DNA of 33,318 nucleotides from Legionella genomosp. 1. Its GTDB lineage: Bacteria > Pseudomonadota > Gammaproteobacteria > UBA6186 > Azoamicaceae. How positions within the stretch are numbered: the first letter of the stretch is position 1; each line of letters begins with the position of its first letter. The notes beneath the pieces were generated by a model. That model was given only the letters and a program-made list of their open reading frames with translations. It was not told the DNA's origin and ran no database searches. Made by a program: the position numbers and the translations under genes. The stretch lies in assembly GCA_945878715.1 (NCBI GenBank), contig CAMCTX010000012.1, forward strand, positions 1-33,318. Reading direction: 5' to 3'. Below, one piece after another: positions 1 to 7,285 of the stretch.

Positions 1-1014
1 GTCGTTCATTCACCCCATGACAAACTTTTTAAAAGTTCGATGGCCAATCTAAGCGTTGCACGGGAGTTCTTCGAATATTACTTACCATCTTCTGTACGAG
101 ATCTCGTTGATTTAAACAGTCTAGAACTCGAATCAGGCACTTATGTCGATGAAAGCCTGAAGCTATCAAACTCCGATGTTTTATATACAATTAATATCTC
201 GGGAAAACCTGGATTTTTATATTTGCTATGTGAACACCAAAGTTCCATAGATAAGCTTATGCCACTACGACTGTGGCAATATATCATTGCTATCTGGGCC
301 GAATATCTTAAAAAGACACAGTCAGAAACATTGCCTTTGGTGATCCCCATCGTCTTTTATCATGGTCAAGGCCCTTATACAGGACCACGCGATATTCAAT
401 CCCTGATTGATGCACCCGAGGATCTCATTAAACAATTATTTGATCCTTTCCACCTGATTGATAGCCATGATCTATCCGATGAGGACCTTAGAGAACAAAC
501 CTGGGCAGGCATTATGGCCTTTGTACTCAAGCATGCACGTGCCCGAGATTTTATGGTGTTTATGCAGTCCTTTATTGAGATGTTAAACCGTTTAGAACAG
601 GAATCTGGATCTACCCCTTATCAAATAACCTTGATAAACTATCTACTATCAGTCGGGGAAACGAACAAGACCAAGGATTTTGTGGATGCCCTCAAAGAAG
701 GGCTGTCACCTCAAACAGGAGAAAATGTTATGTCTATCGCTAATCGACTTATTGAAGAAGGTAGAGAGCAGGAAAGACAGGCTGCTAGATCAATGGCTAG
801 TCAGCTTATTGAAGAAGGTATTCAAAGTAGAGAGTCAACCATCTTAGTTCATCTGTTGGAATGTAAATTTGGGACAATACCTATGAAATATCGTGAACAG
901 ATCCATCAAGCGCATACCGATCAGCTGCTAGCCTGGACCTCAAAGGCCTTAAAAACAAGTGATATTTCCAAGCTATTTGAGCCAATAGCCCAAACATCAG
1001 AAATGCCCCTCTAA
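1..1014 (+). CDS. Rpn-family recombination-promoting nuclease / YhgA-like putative transposase, 5'-truncated
   Basis: The reading frame is open to the first base of the window. The codons before the ATG at 40 read VVHSPHDKLFKSS, which contains the conserved HDxLFK motif at the start of Rpn proteins, so the true start lies outside the window and the ATG at 40 is internal. The PD-(D/E)XK-like core is visible: an Asp in SNSDVLYTI and the hallmark CEHQSS a little further on, followed by MPLRLWQYI. The C-terminal part is helical and charged, with LIEEG occurring twice, and ends in the typical segment around LLECKFG and LAWTSKAL. Known family members are DNA endonucleases that raise RecA-independent recombination and often occur as mobile multicopy genes. 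The frame is intact to its stop. A nucleotidyltransferase remnant follows on the opposite strand, which suggests an accessory patch. The family call is firm; activity in this organism is inferred. Confidence 0.88.
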   Translation, partial: VVHSPHDKLFKSSMANLSVAREFFEYYLPSSVRDLVDLNSLELESGTYVDESLKLSNSDVLYTINISGKPGFLYLLCEHQSSIDKLMPLRLWQYIIAIWAEYLKKTQSETLPLVIPIVFYHGQGPYTGPRDIQSLIDAPEDLIKQLFDPFHLIDSHDLSDEDLREQTWAGIMAFVLKHARARDFMVFMQSFIEMLNRLEQESGSTPYQITLINYLLSVGETNKTKDFVDALKEGLSPQTGENVMSIANRLIEEGREQERQAARSMASQLIEEGIQSRESTILVHLLECKFGTIPMKYREQIHQAHTDQLLAWTSKALKTSDISKLFEPIAQTSEMPL

Positions 1015-1029
1015 TTAGTTGTTGGCCCT

Positions 1030-1200
1030 TCATTGGCTACTGTATGGATAAGAGAAGGTACGAATTTTTCGTCCCTTAACGTCATATGCTAGAACATTTT
1101 TTTCTAAGATTTCTTTCACCATTTGCCAATGTTCCAAAGTGATATCTATAGGTTGTTTTTGATTCATCGCTTTAAAAAAAGTGCTCATATTTGAGGTCAT
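1030..1200 (-). pseudogene. Remnant of an MNT-type minimal nucleotidyltransferase (HEPN/MNT antitoxin-like)
   Basis: This is a 56-codon frame running from an ATG at 1200 to a TGA at 1030. Its middle, PIDITLEHWQMVKEILEKNV, resembles the N-terminus of MntA-type nucleotidyltransferases, which usually begin with a segment like LxPEHWxIVxxIL and continue into the catalytic GSR...DxD motif. Here the frame diverges straight after LAYDV and ends without the GS or DxD residues, so it cannot be an active enzyme. No HEPN partner is present. The assignment rests on resemblance to a short N-terminal segment recalled from the family and is tentative. It could instead be an unrelated small ORF. Confidence 0.4.
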
Positions 1201-1223
1201 CGTGAGAATCTCAATAAAAGGTT

Positions 1224-2420
1224 CTACGAATTATCCTCTGGTCTACACCAAATCGTCAAGAGTGTGACATCATCGGGCAGATTCGTTTTGTTCTTGAGAT
1301 CGAGATGATCAACAAGGGGAATAATACTCGCACGGCTTTCACACACCATCGCTAATAACGAAGCTTCTTTTTCTTCCAGATTGGAGCCTTTTATTATTTC
1401 GCTAATCCCATCCGAACACAATACCAAATGGGTATCGGGTTTTAAAGTATGCTCATAACATTCATAGGGCGTTTTTTCCATAATACCCGCCGGAAAACCA
1501 GAACCCAATAAAAAGCGTGCTTCACCCGCTTCTAAAAGAATGGGATTTGGATAATGTCCTGCAATACTATAGCTTAATTGCGCAATTCTACGATCGATCA
1601 CCCCATAGATCATCGTTAAATATTTGCCTAATTTTTCTTTGTAAATTTCTTCTGCCAAACTGCTTAATACCTGTTCAGGCTGCAGAATCATAGGATCACC
1701 TTGGCTTTGATAACGCCCTAGCATTTGTAGCACCAAACTTCTCAATAAAACGGTTACAAAAGCAGAAGAAGCACCATGCCCCGAAACATCGGCGATATAA
1801 AAGGCTAATTGATCCTCATTAATCGCAAAATAATCGATAAAATCCCCGCTCAAATAAAGCGAGGGTGCTACATGATGACTAAAATGGTAAGACCCAAAGA
1901 CCATATCCTGCTTGGGTAAAAGACGCATTTGTACACTACGCCCTGCTTCCTGATCCTGTTCTAAAGTTTCTAGATTTTTCTGTAAGGCTTGATTGGCTAT
2001 TTCTAATTTTTGACGATAGACACGATTGTCTTCAATTAAACGCGCACGTTCTAATGCACGACACAGGGCATGTTCCAACACGGACCATTGATGAATAGGC
2101 TTGGTAAGATAGTCCCAAGCGCCAATGCGAAGGGCTTGAATCATCTGCTCTAAGTCGCCCTGCTCCGAAAGAACGATGACGGGCGATGCGGGGTATTCTT
2201 GTACCAGGGTTCTTAGCACCTCCAACCCGCCTAGCACCGACATCTGTAAAGCAGTTACTACGAGATCAGGTTTTTGTGATCGGAAAATCTCAAGACCCTG
2301 TACACCATTTTCTGCTTCAATAACTGTAAAGCCGTTGTCTTCAAAATAGTTTTTAAAAGCCAGGCGCAAGGCGGGATCATCATCGATAATTAATAAACTG
2401 GCTGTTAGTGCCCCGAACAT
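1224..2420 (-). CDS. Fused response regulator / PP2C-type serine phosphatase (RssB/RsbU-like) with degenerate receiver
   Basis: 398 residues. An N-terminal receiver-like domain (about 8-115) has the acidic triad at D13-D15, S85 and K107 in LTKPI, but the phospho-acceptor position reads VVTALQMS: residue 57 is Ala where Asp is expected, and the following Pro is Ser. A coiled-coil linker (about 120-165) leads into a SpoIIE/PP2C-type phosphatase domain with metal-binding GD (192-193), D211 with GHG (214-216), a later CSDG motif and PDDVT near the C-terminus. Known relatives dephosphorylate anti-sigma antagonists or act as sigma adaptors. The gene starts 3 nt after the mlaA stop and is probably cotranscribed and translationally coupled. 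From memory, Pseudomonas has vacJ/mlaA beside a similar regulator and a STAS protein; no STAS gene is seen here. The receiver is probably phosphorylation-independent (inference). Confidence 0.9.
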   Translation of the reverse strand: MFGALTASLLIIDDDPALRLAFKNYFEDNGFTVIEAENGVQGLEIFRSQKPDLVVTALQMSVLGGLEVLRTLVQEYPASPVIVLSEQGDLEQMIQALRIGAWDYLTKPIHQWSVLEHALCRALERARLIEDNRVYRQKLEIANQALQKNLETLEQDQEAGRSVQMRLLPKQDMVFGSYHFSHHVAPSLYLSGDFIDYFAINEDQLAFYIADVSGHGASSAFVTVLLRSLVLQMLGRYQSQGDPMILQPEQVLSSLAEEIYKEKLGKYLTMIYGVIDRRIAQLSYSIAGHYPNPILLEAGEARFLLGSGFPAGIMEKTPYECYEHTLKPDTHLVLCSDGISEIIKGSNLEEKEASLLAMVCESRASIIPLVDHLDLKNKTNLPDDVTLLTIWCRPEDNS

Positions 2421-2423
2421 CGA

Positions 2424-3161
2424 CTATTCAGGCGGACCATCAAGCGGTACAAAAGGCGTGGATGATGTGGTAGTTCCTTTGCCTTCTATCTCGGCTTGAC
2501 GATGTTGTAAATAAGCTTCTCGCACAAAGATATATTCATCCACAGCATCATTCAAAGCCAAATCTACTTTCAATAAAGAAGCTCTAATACTCAGATAATT
2601 GAGGGCAAGCAATTCATTGCGTAAACGAACCGAGTGTAAATGAGAGGTTATGCCCATGCTGTAAGTACCTATGCGACCTACACCATCCCTAACCGTACTT
2701 GGACCAAAGAAGGGTAATACTAAATAAGATGAATCCTTATAACCCCACGCGGCTAAAGTTAAACCAAAATCCTGTTTACGTGCAACTGGCCCCCCTAAAC
2801 TTGCCCAATCGAACAATCCACCCACACCCCAGGTTGTATTAATAACAAAGCGTGAGAGATCGGTACGCATCCCCGAGAAATTACCCTGTAACAGATCATT
2901 CCCAGCAGTGGGTAGCTCGCCTAGATTCTGAAAAAAATTGCTCACCATAGTCTTTAGAGGCCTAGGCACAAGGGCTTCATACACTCTGGCTACAGGCTTA
3001 AAGGCCACACGATCGGCTGCTTTGTTTAAAGCATACACAGGTCGGTTAGTACATTCGAAGCGATCAGGACTACCAGGCCGGCAACAACCTGCCATACCGA
3101 AGCTAGCTACGGCGAGTAACAAAATATTTAATGCTTTAAAACAACGTGTAGATAACATCAT
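2424..3161 (-). CDS. mlaA: MlaA (VacJ) outer-membrane phospholipid-retrieval lipoprotein
   Basis: 245 residues. An N-terminal lipoprotein signal peptide ends in GMAGC, giving lipidated Cys26; the +2 residue is Cys rather than Asp, which fits outer-membrane sorting. The body has the MlaA hallmarks: NRPVYALNKAADR, VPRPLKTMVSNFFQNLGE, NDLLQGN, FVINTTWGVGGLFDWAS, and KQDFGLTLAAWGYKDSSYLVLPFFGPS. MlaA removes misplaced phospholipid from the outer leaflet and passes it through MlaC to MlaFEDB; none of those partners is in the window. Two ATGs lie in tandem (3161 and 3158). The predicted promoter sits so close that transcription would begin at about the second ATG, so the effective start may be 3158. 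No clear Shine-Dalgarno sequence is present. The phosphatase gene follows after 3 nt. Confidence 0.95.
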   Translation of the reverse strand: MMLSTRCFKALNILLLAVASFGMAGCCRPGSPDRFECTNRPVYALNKAADRVAFKPVARVYEALVPRPLKTMVSNFFQNLGELPTAGNDLLQGNFSGMRTDLSRFVINTTWGVGGLFDWASLGGPVARKQDFGLTLAAWGYKDSSYLVLPFFGPSTVRDGVGRIGTYSMGITSHLHSVRLRNELLALNYLSIRASLLKVDLALNDAVDEYIFVREAYLQHRQAEIEGKGTTTSSTPFVPLDGPPE

Positions 3162-3165
3162 CTTT

Positions 3166-3194
3166 AGTGTACAACACCCTGGGATTTTGTCGAA
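3166..3194 (-). promoter_or_regulatory. Predicted sigma70 promoter of mlaA
   Basis: On the minus strand TTCGAC (3189-3194) is followed by a 17-nt spacer and TACACT (3166-3171). The -10 element ends only 4 nt before the first mlaA ATG, so the expected transcription start falls on or next to the tandem start codons, which would give a leaderless mRNA. Confidence 0.5.
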
Positions 3195-3215
3195 CCCAAC
3201 ACAAAGTATGGGGCA

Positions 3216-3255
3216 TAAAAAAAGCCCCCGGATCGTGTGATCGCAGGGGCTTTTA
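3216..3255 (-). terminator. Rho-independent terminator of the first porin gene
   Basis: AAAAGCCCC (3220-3228) pairs with GGGGCTTTT (3246-3254), with an inner GATC/GATC pairing (3231-3234 with 3239-3242). On the minus strand the hairpin is followed by a run of seven T, directly after the porin stop at 3274. It separates porin transcription from mlaA. Confidence 0.85.
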
Positions 3256-3273
3256 GGATTGGCACAAAAGCCC

Positions 3274-4617
3274 TTAGAACGTTACTGCAGCACGTAGGCC
3301 GAAGATGTCTAATTGGCGTTTGGGTAGAACAGAGGTTATCCCCGTTCTCGTGCCAGGTCTAATGTTGGCTCTAATGTAATTGGCTGCCAAACGAACATTG
3401 TCGTTCACAAACCAATTCAAACCAACCGTCGCATTATGCTCGGAACCGCCGTTAACATCCTGATCATTCAGGTTTACAAAGCTGTAACGGGCTGCGATTT
3501 CCCATGCCCCACATTTGTCGGCAGGTTTTGGATTACGCAAGGTACCCGTTGCAAAGTCATAACCTCTGGATTCTCCGGTTAGCACATAAGCAGCTTGCAA
3601 ATGTCCACCACCGAGGCGTAGATTGTTTGCTGTTTTATCTACTGAAACAACAGGCACTCTCTGTACGCTAGTTCTGTAGTACTCGCCTTCTACTGAAATA
3701 GGTCCCCAGATGCCTAAGGCTTCAAGGGTACCAACATTGTAGCTTGCGATACGTAAAGAACCGGTATTTAATAACAAGTTGTTATAGGTCGAACCCGTAG
3801 CAACACTGCCATTAACCTGACGCGATTGCATTTCAGGTGCTGTTGAGAAAAGATTTGTCTGAGAATAGGCTGCATTGCCTGCGCCATTCTTATTCACAGA
3901 CTGGTAACGACCCACTGCCCCTAAATGCAAGACAGTATCATCTGCACGCACAGGCACAAAGGTCGCACGCACACTACCGCCTAAACGGTCGGTATGGGTT
4001 GTATTACCAAAGTTGCCAGTCTCTTGTTTGGAAGGCTGATACATCGCCACGCTGAGCATGGAACTATCCAGCACAGAAGCACCTAGCTGCACACCATAAA
4101 CCTGGCTCGGTGTCGAGAAGGCAGAGGTGGCTAGGGCAGATTCCATAAACACATTATTGTCCAATGTGCCATAGTTAGGTGCATCATCTAAGCTGGTAGG
4201 CGGGGTAAACTGACCCACACGTACAGAGGCCCTATCGATAACGCCACCCATCTCTGCGGAGGCGCCCAACCAAACATCATTAAACTTTACAGTGCTACCA
4301 TCAAAATTGAGGGTCATGTTATAGGAAAAATCGTCGCCTAAACCACCGCCGAACTTTAAGAGGGCTCTACGAATATTGCCGCCACTGGCGAAATTATTGC
4401 CCTTATCCTGATAACCACCGGAATAAATCGCTTCATCAAGATTTAAGCGACCACCCAATGAAAACCAATAGGCATTATCAGCTTTGCTAAAAACGCTTAT
4501 GCCGCCCTTTGATTCTACAGTCTGGTCGACGTGCGCCAATGCAGCACCCGAAAACGCAGCTCCCAAGCCAGCTAAGCCTAGCCCGACTAATTTCAACGTT
4601 GTTGAACGCTTTTTCAT
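3274..4617 (-). CDS. OprO/OprP-type (phosphate/polyphosphate-selective family) outer-membrane porin
   Basis: 447 residues from the ATG at 4617, chosen over a GTG at 4623 because GGAG lies 9 nt upstream of the ATG but only about 3 nt from the GTG. A signal peptide (MKKRSTTLKL, a hydrophobic GLGLAGLGAAFSGAA stretch, cleavage after ALA) precedes a 16-strand-like beta-barrel sequence. Family traits are GGRLNLDEAIYSGG, ASGGNIRRALLKFGG, VRVGQFTPPTSLDD, the late GESRGYDF segment and a C-terminal LRAAVTF ending in Phe, the usual BAM signal. It fits the Porin O/P family. It is paralogous to the protein at 11247-12662, most clearly over YxxVNLNDxDVNGGSEHN and NYIRANIRP near the C-terminus. Substrate cannot be read from the sequence, and the basic residues that define phosphate selectivity were not verified. 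Confidence 0.9.
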   Translation of the reverse strand: MKKRSTTLKLVGLGLAGLGAAFSGAALAHVDQTVESKGGISVFSKADNAYWFSLGGRLNLDEAIYSGGYQDKGNNFASGGNIRRALLKFGGGLGDDFSYNMTLNFDGSTVKFNDVWLGASAEMGGVIDRASVRVGQFTPPTSLDDAPNYGTLDNNVFMESALATSAFSTPSQVYGVQLGASVLDSSMLSVAMYQPSKQETGNFGNTTHTDRLGGSVRATFVPVRADDTVLHLGAVGRYQSVNKNGAGNAAYSQTNLFSTAPEMQSRQVNGSVATGSTYNNLLLNTGSLRIASYNVGTLEALGIWGPISVEGEYYRTSVQRVPVVSVDKTANNLRLGGGHLQAAYVLTGESRGYDFATGTLRNPKPADKCGAWEIAARYSFVNLNDQDVNGGSEHNATVGLNWFVNDNVRLAANYIRANIRPGTRTGITSVLPKRQLDIFGLRAAVTF

Positions 4618-4810
4618 GAACACTTTCTCCTCACTAGACTCGCGTTAAGGGCCCCTTCGTAGAACCCGATGCTGTCAAACCAAAAAGCAGGCGACCCACC
4701 CATTCGTGATAAGTCTCTCGCCGTTTTAGATGCTAGCAGATCTTTTAATCAATTACCAACACCCAAGATCATCAGCAACCTATTAAAGCCCTGCTGAATC
4801 ACGAAGTTCT

Positions 4811-4839
4811 AATCTACAAGTCTGTGATTGGCTTGTCAA
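4811..4839 (-). promoter_or_regulatory. Predicted sigma70 promoter of the first porin, with a long 5' UTR
   Basis: TTGACA (4834-4839, minus strand), a 17-nt spacer and TAGATT (4811-4816) predict a start near 4804, giving an untranslated leader of about 185 nt before the ATG at 4617. The 4618-4870 interval holds no gene I can support. Confidence 0.55.
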
Positions 4840-4870
4840 GCTTCCCTTTGCAAATGATTGTATTAACCTA

Positions 4871-5965
4871 TCAAAGTCTACGAAAAGCCAAGCGCCCCTG
4901 ATGATTCGTGTGTAAGCGTGTTGCGAAAATAGTCCTCTGCCCCTGGCTGTTAAAAACGCTGACTTTTTCTTCTTGCTGTTCTGGATCCCAAGCAAGTTGC
5001 GCACCCAATATAGTCCCTCGCCCCCCGCTGGAAAAAACTGTTTTCCAAGCGTGGGATACAAGTTTTTGCGTAGGGATATCCCACACCAGCGGGTGTTGCT
5101 CCATCGTGTCTGGCATCAATACCACACGACCCGCACGCACCCAAATATTTGCAAAAATGCCTTCTACTACGCACTCTGTTTCTGCGATAACGGCAGAGTT
5201 TTTTGAAGGATCCGCTTGTAAGACTTCCACCCGCCATAAACCCTGTGTGCCTGCCCTATGACCTAGAAAATATAGTTCTACACCCCTACGATCCCTGTGC
5301 GGCAATACGATGATTTTTGAATCAATGGCAAAAGGTAGCAGCCTCTGGATCGCACCGTGCTCTGAAAAACCCAAAGATAATAGCCATAGCCCCTCTGCAT
5401 TGGCTATGTAAAGGGCTTCACAGATACCACGCCCACCTTGATCCACAGGCGTCAAGCTAAATACAGCCCCACCTGGCACAACAACACTTGAAATACGCTG
5501 CGTCTCTAGATCTAAAAAGCGTAAAAGCCCGCCCTCATCTTTGGAAGCACTAAAAACCTTATTCCAAGAACCCCCTGTACGCTTAATAACGACGGGCTTG
5601 AGCGCCGAGCCTGGGGCGTATTCGATCTCGCTCGGTGCCACAGAGCGAACCGCCACAAAACTTTGAAAAGGTGCTGCCTCTAGACCTATCAGCCACCGTC
5701 CTTGATCACAGCCAAATGCCAGATGGTCGGGTATAAAAAGCGTTGTCTTGTCTATAAAGCGTTCAGGGTTTTCGAAGACCCCACCTTCCGCTGCTAATAA
5801 ATGGTTTTCTGCCATTAAAAGATCTTGGGCTTGTTGTTTGAAAAAACCCAGCATTTTTACCAAAATAATCTGTTGATCAAGCAAATGAACAGACCCGAGA
5901 CTACTCAGACTGATCACTATCAAAATCACGATAAGCACGAGGCCCGTTTCGGATCGCAAAATCAT
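4871..5965 (-). CDS. PilX-like minor pilin fused to a beta-propeller-like C-terminal region
   Basis: 364 residues from the ATG at 5965, which has GGGAG just upstream; a TTG two codons later has better spacing and cannot be excluded. The N-terminus, MILRSETGLVLIVILIVISLSSLG then LLMAENHLLAAEGG, has the layout of PilX: a short leader, one hydrophobic helix, then a helix ending in an AE-rich stretch. Normal PilX proteins are about 150-200 residues. Here about 300 further residues follow, beta-rich, with repeated blade-like pieces such as LYIANAEGLWLLSLG and YFLGHRAGTQGLWRVEV that recall the GxxxGxLWxxDL strands of the PilY1 propeller. The gene overlaps pilW by 65 nt and ends the operon; no pilY1 follows. 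It probably acts in type IV pilus initiation or adhesion (inference). Confidence 0.7.
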   Translation of the reverse strand: MILRSETGLVLIVILIVISLSSLGSVHLLDQQIILVKMLGFFKQQAQDLLMAENHLLAAEGGVFENPERFIDKTTLFIPDHLAFGCDQGRWLIGLEAAPFQSFVAVRSVAPSEIEYAPGSALKPVVIKRTGGSWNKVFSASKDEGGLLRFLDLETQRISSVVVPGGAVFSLTPVDQGGRGICEALYIANAEGLWLLSLGFSEHGAIQRLLPFAIDSKIIVLPHRDRRGVELYFLGHRAGTQGLWRVEVLQADPSKNSAVIAETECVVEGIFANIWVRAGRVVLMPDTMEQHPLVWDIPTQKLVSHAWKTVFSSGGRGTILGAQLAWDPEQQEEKVSVFNSQGQRTIFATRLHTNHQGRLAFRRL

Positions 5966-6905
5966 ATCTCCCTGATGGACGCTGATGAAAATCGATATGC
6001 AAACGCACACCGCTTACCCAAGGCCAATCCTTTTCTAACAGTTGATCGGCCGTGGCAAAGCGCAACCCTTTGGTGGGTTCTAAAACAGCGTATTCCAGCT
6101 TCATCCCTACAATACCCTCTGTGAGCTCTTCGACTTCATGGCACTGATCATCACGATAAAGGGAGAAGGTATTAGGACCTTTGCTGGACCGTGGTGGTAA
6201 CCCCAGGTAATAAGCCACTGTTTGCAGCTCTACCACTTCAGAGCCCTTAGGATAAGCTTTACTTAAAAAAGGACTGCGGTTGGTGTAAGGCGTTTGTGCG
6301 TGGAACAGGGTATGCCCCTGCACAGCACTGGCGATAAAAAAATCACTGCTCAAGCCATCGGAAACTAAGACCACCGATCCCGCACGCACGGTTGTTGGAT
6401 GTTCAACCTTTATCACCCCTGAAGGCCCATCCATAGCCTGGGATAGCCTTTGTATGGCTTTGGGAATATTATAAATGATGATGATCGGCGAATGCGCTTT
6501 TAACCGTGCCTTTGCACCTGCACCCAGCGACACACCACAGCGTTCGATGGATTCACACCCAAAAACTGCAGGCTCCTGACGCAACCAAGCATGTGTTGAG
6601 GGATCAAACTGCCTATAAACAGGACAAGAGGAATCACGCGTTCTAGGACCCAGATAGCCACTTAAGCGTAAATCGTTGCCTAAAAATTGTACGATCTCCC
6701 TATTTTTTTCGGCTATTTCAAGGTGTGGCGAAAACCGCAGCATGGTTTTGTGTAAACGTTGATAATCATAAAGTACAATGAGCATGAGCAGTAAACCTAC
6801 ACTCATCCCTATACAAAGACTTAAGAAGCTGCTGCCTCTACAAAGACTTGCAGGGTGAGGCTGTCTGACAAAATACGACTTTGTACTTGAATCGTGTAAA
6901 CCCAT
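5901..6905 (-). CDS. PilW-like minor type IV pilin
   Basis: 334 residues. A basic N-terminal leader ends in LCRG, followed by SSFLSLCIGMSVGLLLMLIVL, the transmembrane helix of a type IV pilin, and then NREIVQFLGNDLRLSGYLGPR, which matches the conserved LxxDLRxAGYxG segment of PilW. Expected processing is after Gly24. The mature sequence lacks Glu at position 5 (Ser instead), an unusual trait. The body contains Cys residues in DSSCPVYRQ, FGCESIERCG and DDQCHEVEE. The start at 6905 overlaps pilV by 85 nt; the only in-frame ATG nearer the stop of pilV lies inside the hydrophobic helix, so a start at or near 6905 is needed to keep the leader. It belongs to the pilV-pilW-pilX operon. Confidence 0.75.
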   Translation of the reverse strand: MGLHDSSTKSYFVRQPHPASLCRGSSFLSLCIGMSVGLLLMLIVLYDYQRLHKTMLRFSPHLEIAEKNREIVQFLGNDLRLSGYLGPRTRDSSCPVYRQFDPSTHAWLRQEPAVFGCESIERCGVSLGAGAKARLKAHSPIIIIYNIPKAIQRLSQAMDGPSGVIKVEHPTTVRAGSVVLVSDGLSSDFFIASAVQGHTLFHAQTPYTNRSPFLSKAYPKGSEVVELQTVAYYLGLPPRSSKGPNTFSLYRDDQCHEVEELTEGIVGMKLEYAVLEPTKGLRFATADQLLEKDWPWVSGVRLHIDFHQRPSGRYDFAIRNGPRAYRDFDSDQSE

Positions 6906-7192
6906 CTATTTTCAACCTTCGAACCTTGCACCTTTAAATCGCTCTGCGGATCAACCGCTTTTAAGCGTTGGCGCCAATAAGCCACCGTTTCTGCTGCTTC
7001 GGATGGGTCTGCCAAAAAACGAAAAGCCTCGCAGATATTCCATGCTAAAATCGTTATCGACTGCTCCACCGCAAGCGTACGAAAATAATAAGCACTATCG
7101 AGCAATACCTTGTTAAGCGCTGCCGTGCTAATCGATACGCATACCAGCGCTATCAACACTTCTATAAGCGAAAAAGCGGATTGTCGTAGCAT
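6821..7192 (-). CDS. PilV-like minor type IV pilin
   Basis: 123 residues. The N-terminus MLRQSA then FSLIEVLIALVCVSISTAAL is a class III prepilin signal with a very short leader and Glu at mature position 5. The residue before the cleavage site is Ala rather than the usual Gly; prepilin peptidase tolerates Ala in some substrates. The rest (LAWNICEAFRFL, WRQRL, then a C-terminal strand region) fits PilV in length and position as the first gene of pilV-pilW-pilX. A weak Shine-Dalgarno GAGG lies just before the ATG at 7192. The divergent minC promoter begins about 55 bp away, so the pil promoter must overlap the minC control region; no convincing -35/-10 pair was found for it. Confidence 0.8.
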   Translation of the reverse strand: MLRQSAFSLIEVLIALVCVSISTAALNKVLLDSAYYFRTLAVEQSITILAWNICEAFRFLADPSEAAETVAYWRQRLKAVDPQSDLKVQGSKVENRWVYTIQVQSRILSDSLTLQVFVEAAAS

Positions 7193-7246
7193 GCCCTCAG
7201 TATGCAGCCCCCTGTACTGAAAGGCTATCCGCTATTTATCGGAGAT

Positions 7247-7276
7247 TTGACAGTGGCTGCCAGAAACCGCTATATT
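7247..7276 (+). promoter_or_regulatory. Predicted sigma70 promoter of minCDE, near-leaderless
   Basis: TTGACA (7247-7252), an 18-nt spacer and TATATT (7271-7276). The expected start is at A7282 or A7283, only 3-4 nt before the minC ATG at 7286. No Shine-Dalgarno sequence is present in front of that ATG. Confidence 0.7.
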
Positions 7277-7285
7277 TGCCCAACG

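Noticed and set aside
4783-5061. 92-codon minus-strand frame overlapping the end of the PilX-like gene
   Set aside because: It overlaps the PilX-like frame over most of its length, has a repetitive low-quality composition and no family resemblance; the PilX-like frame continues intact through the region.
7202-7285. 28-codon N-terminal extension of minC
   Set aside because: The segment contains the -35 and -10 elements and does not resemble MinC; the family N-terminus begins just after the ATG at 7286.
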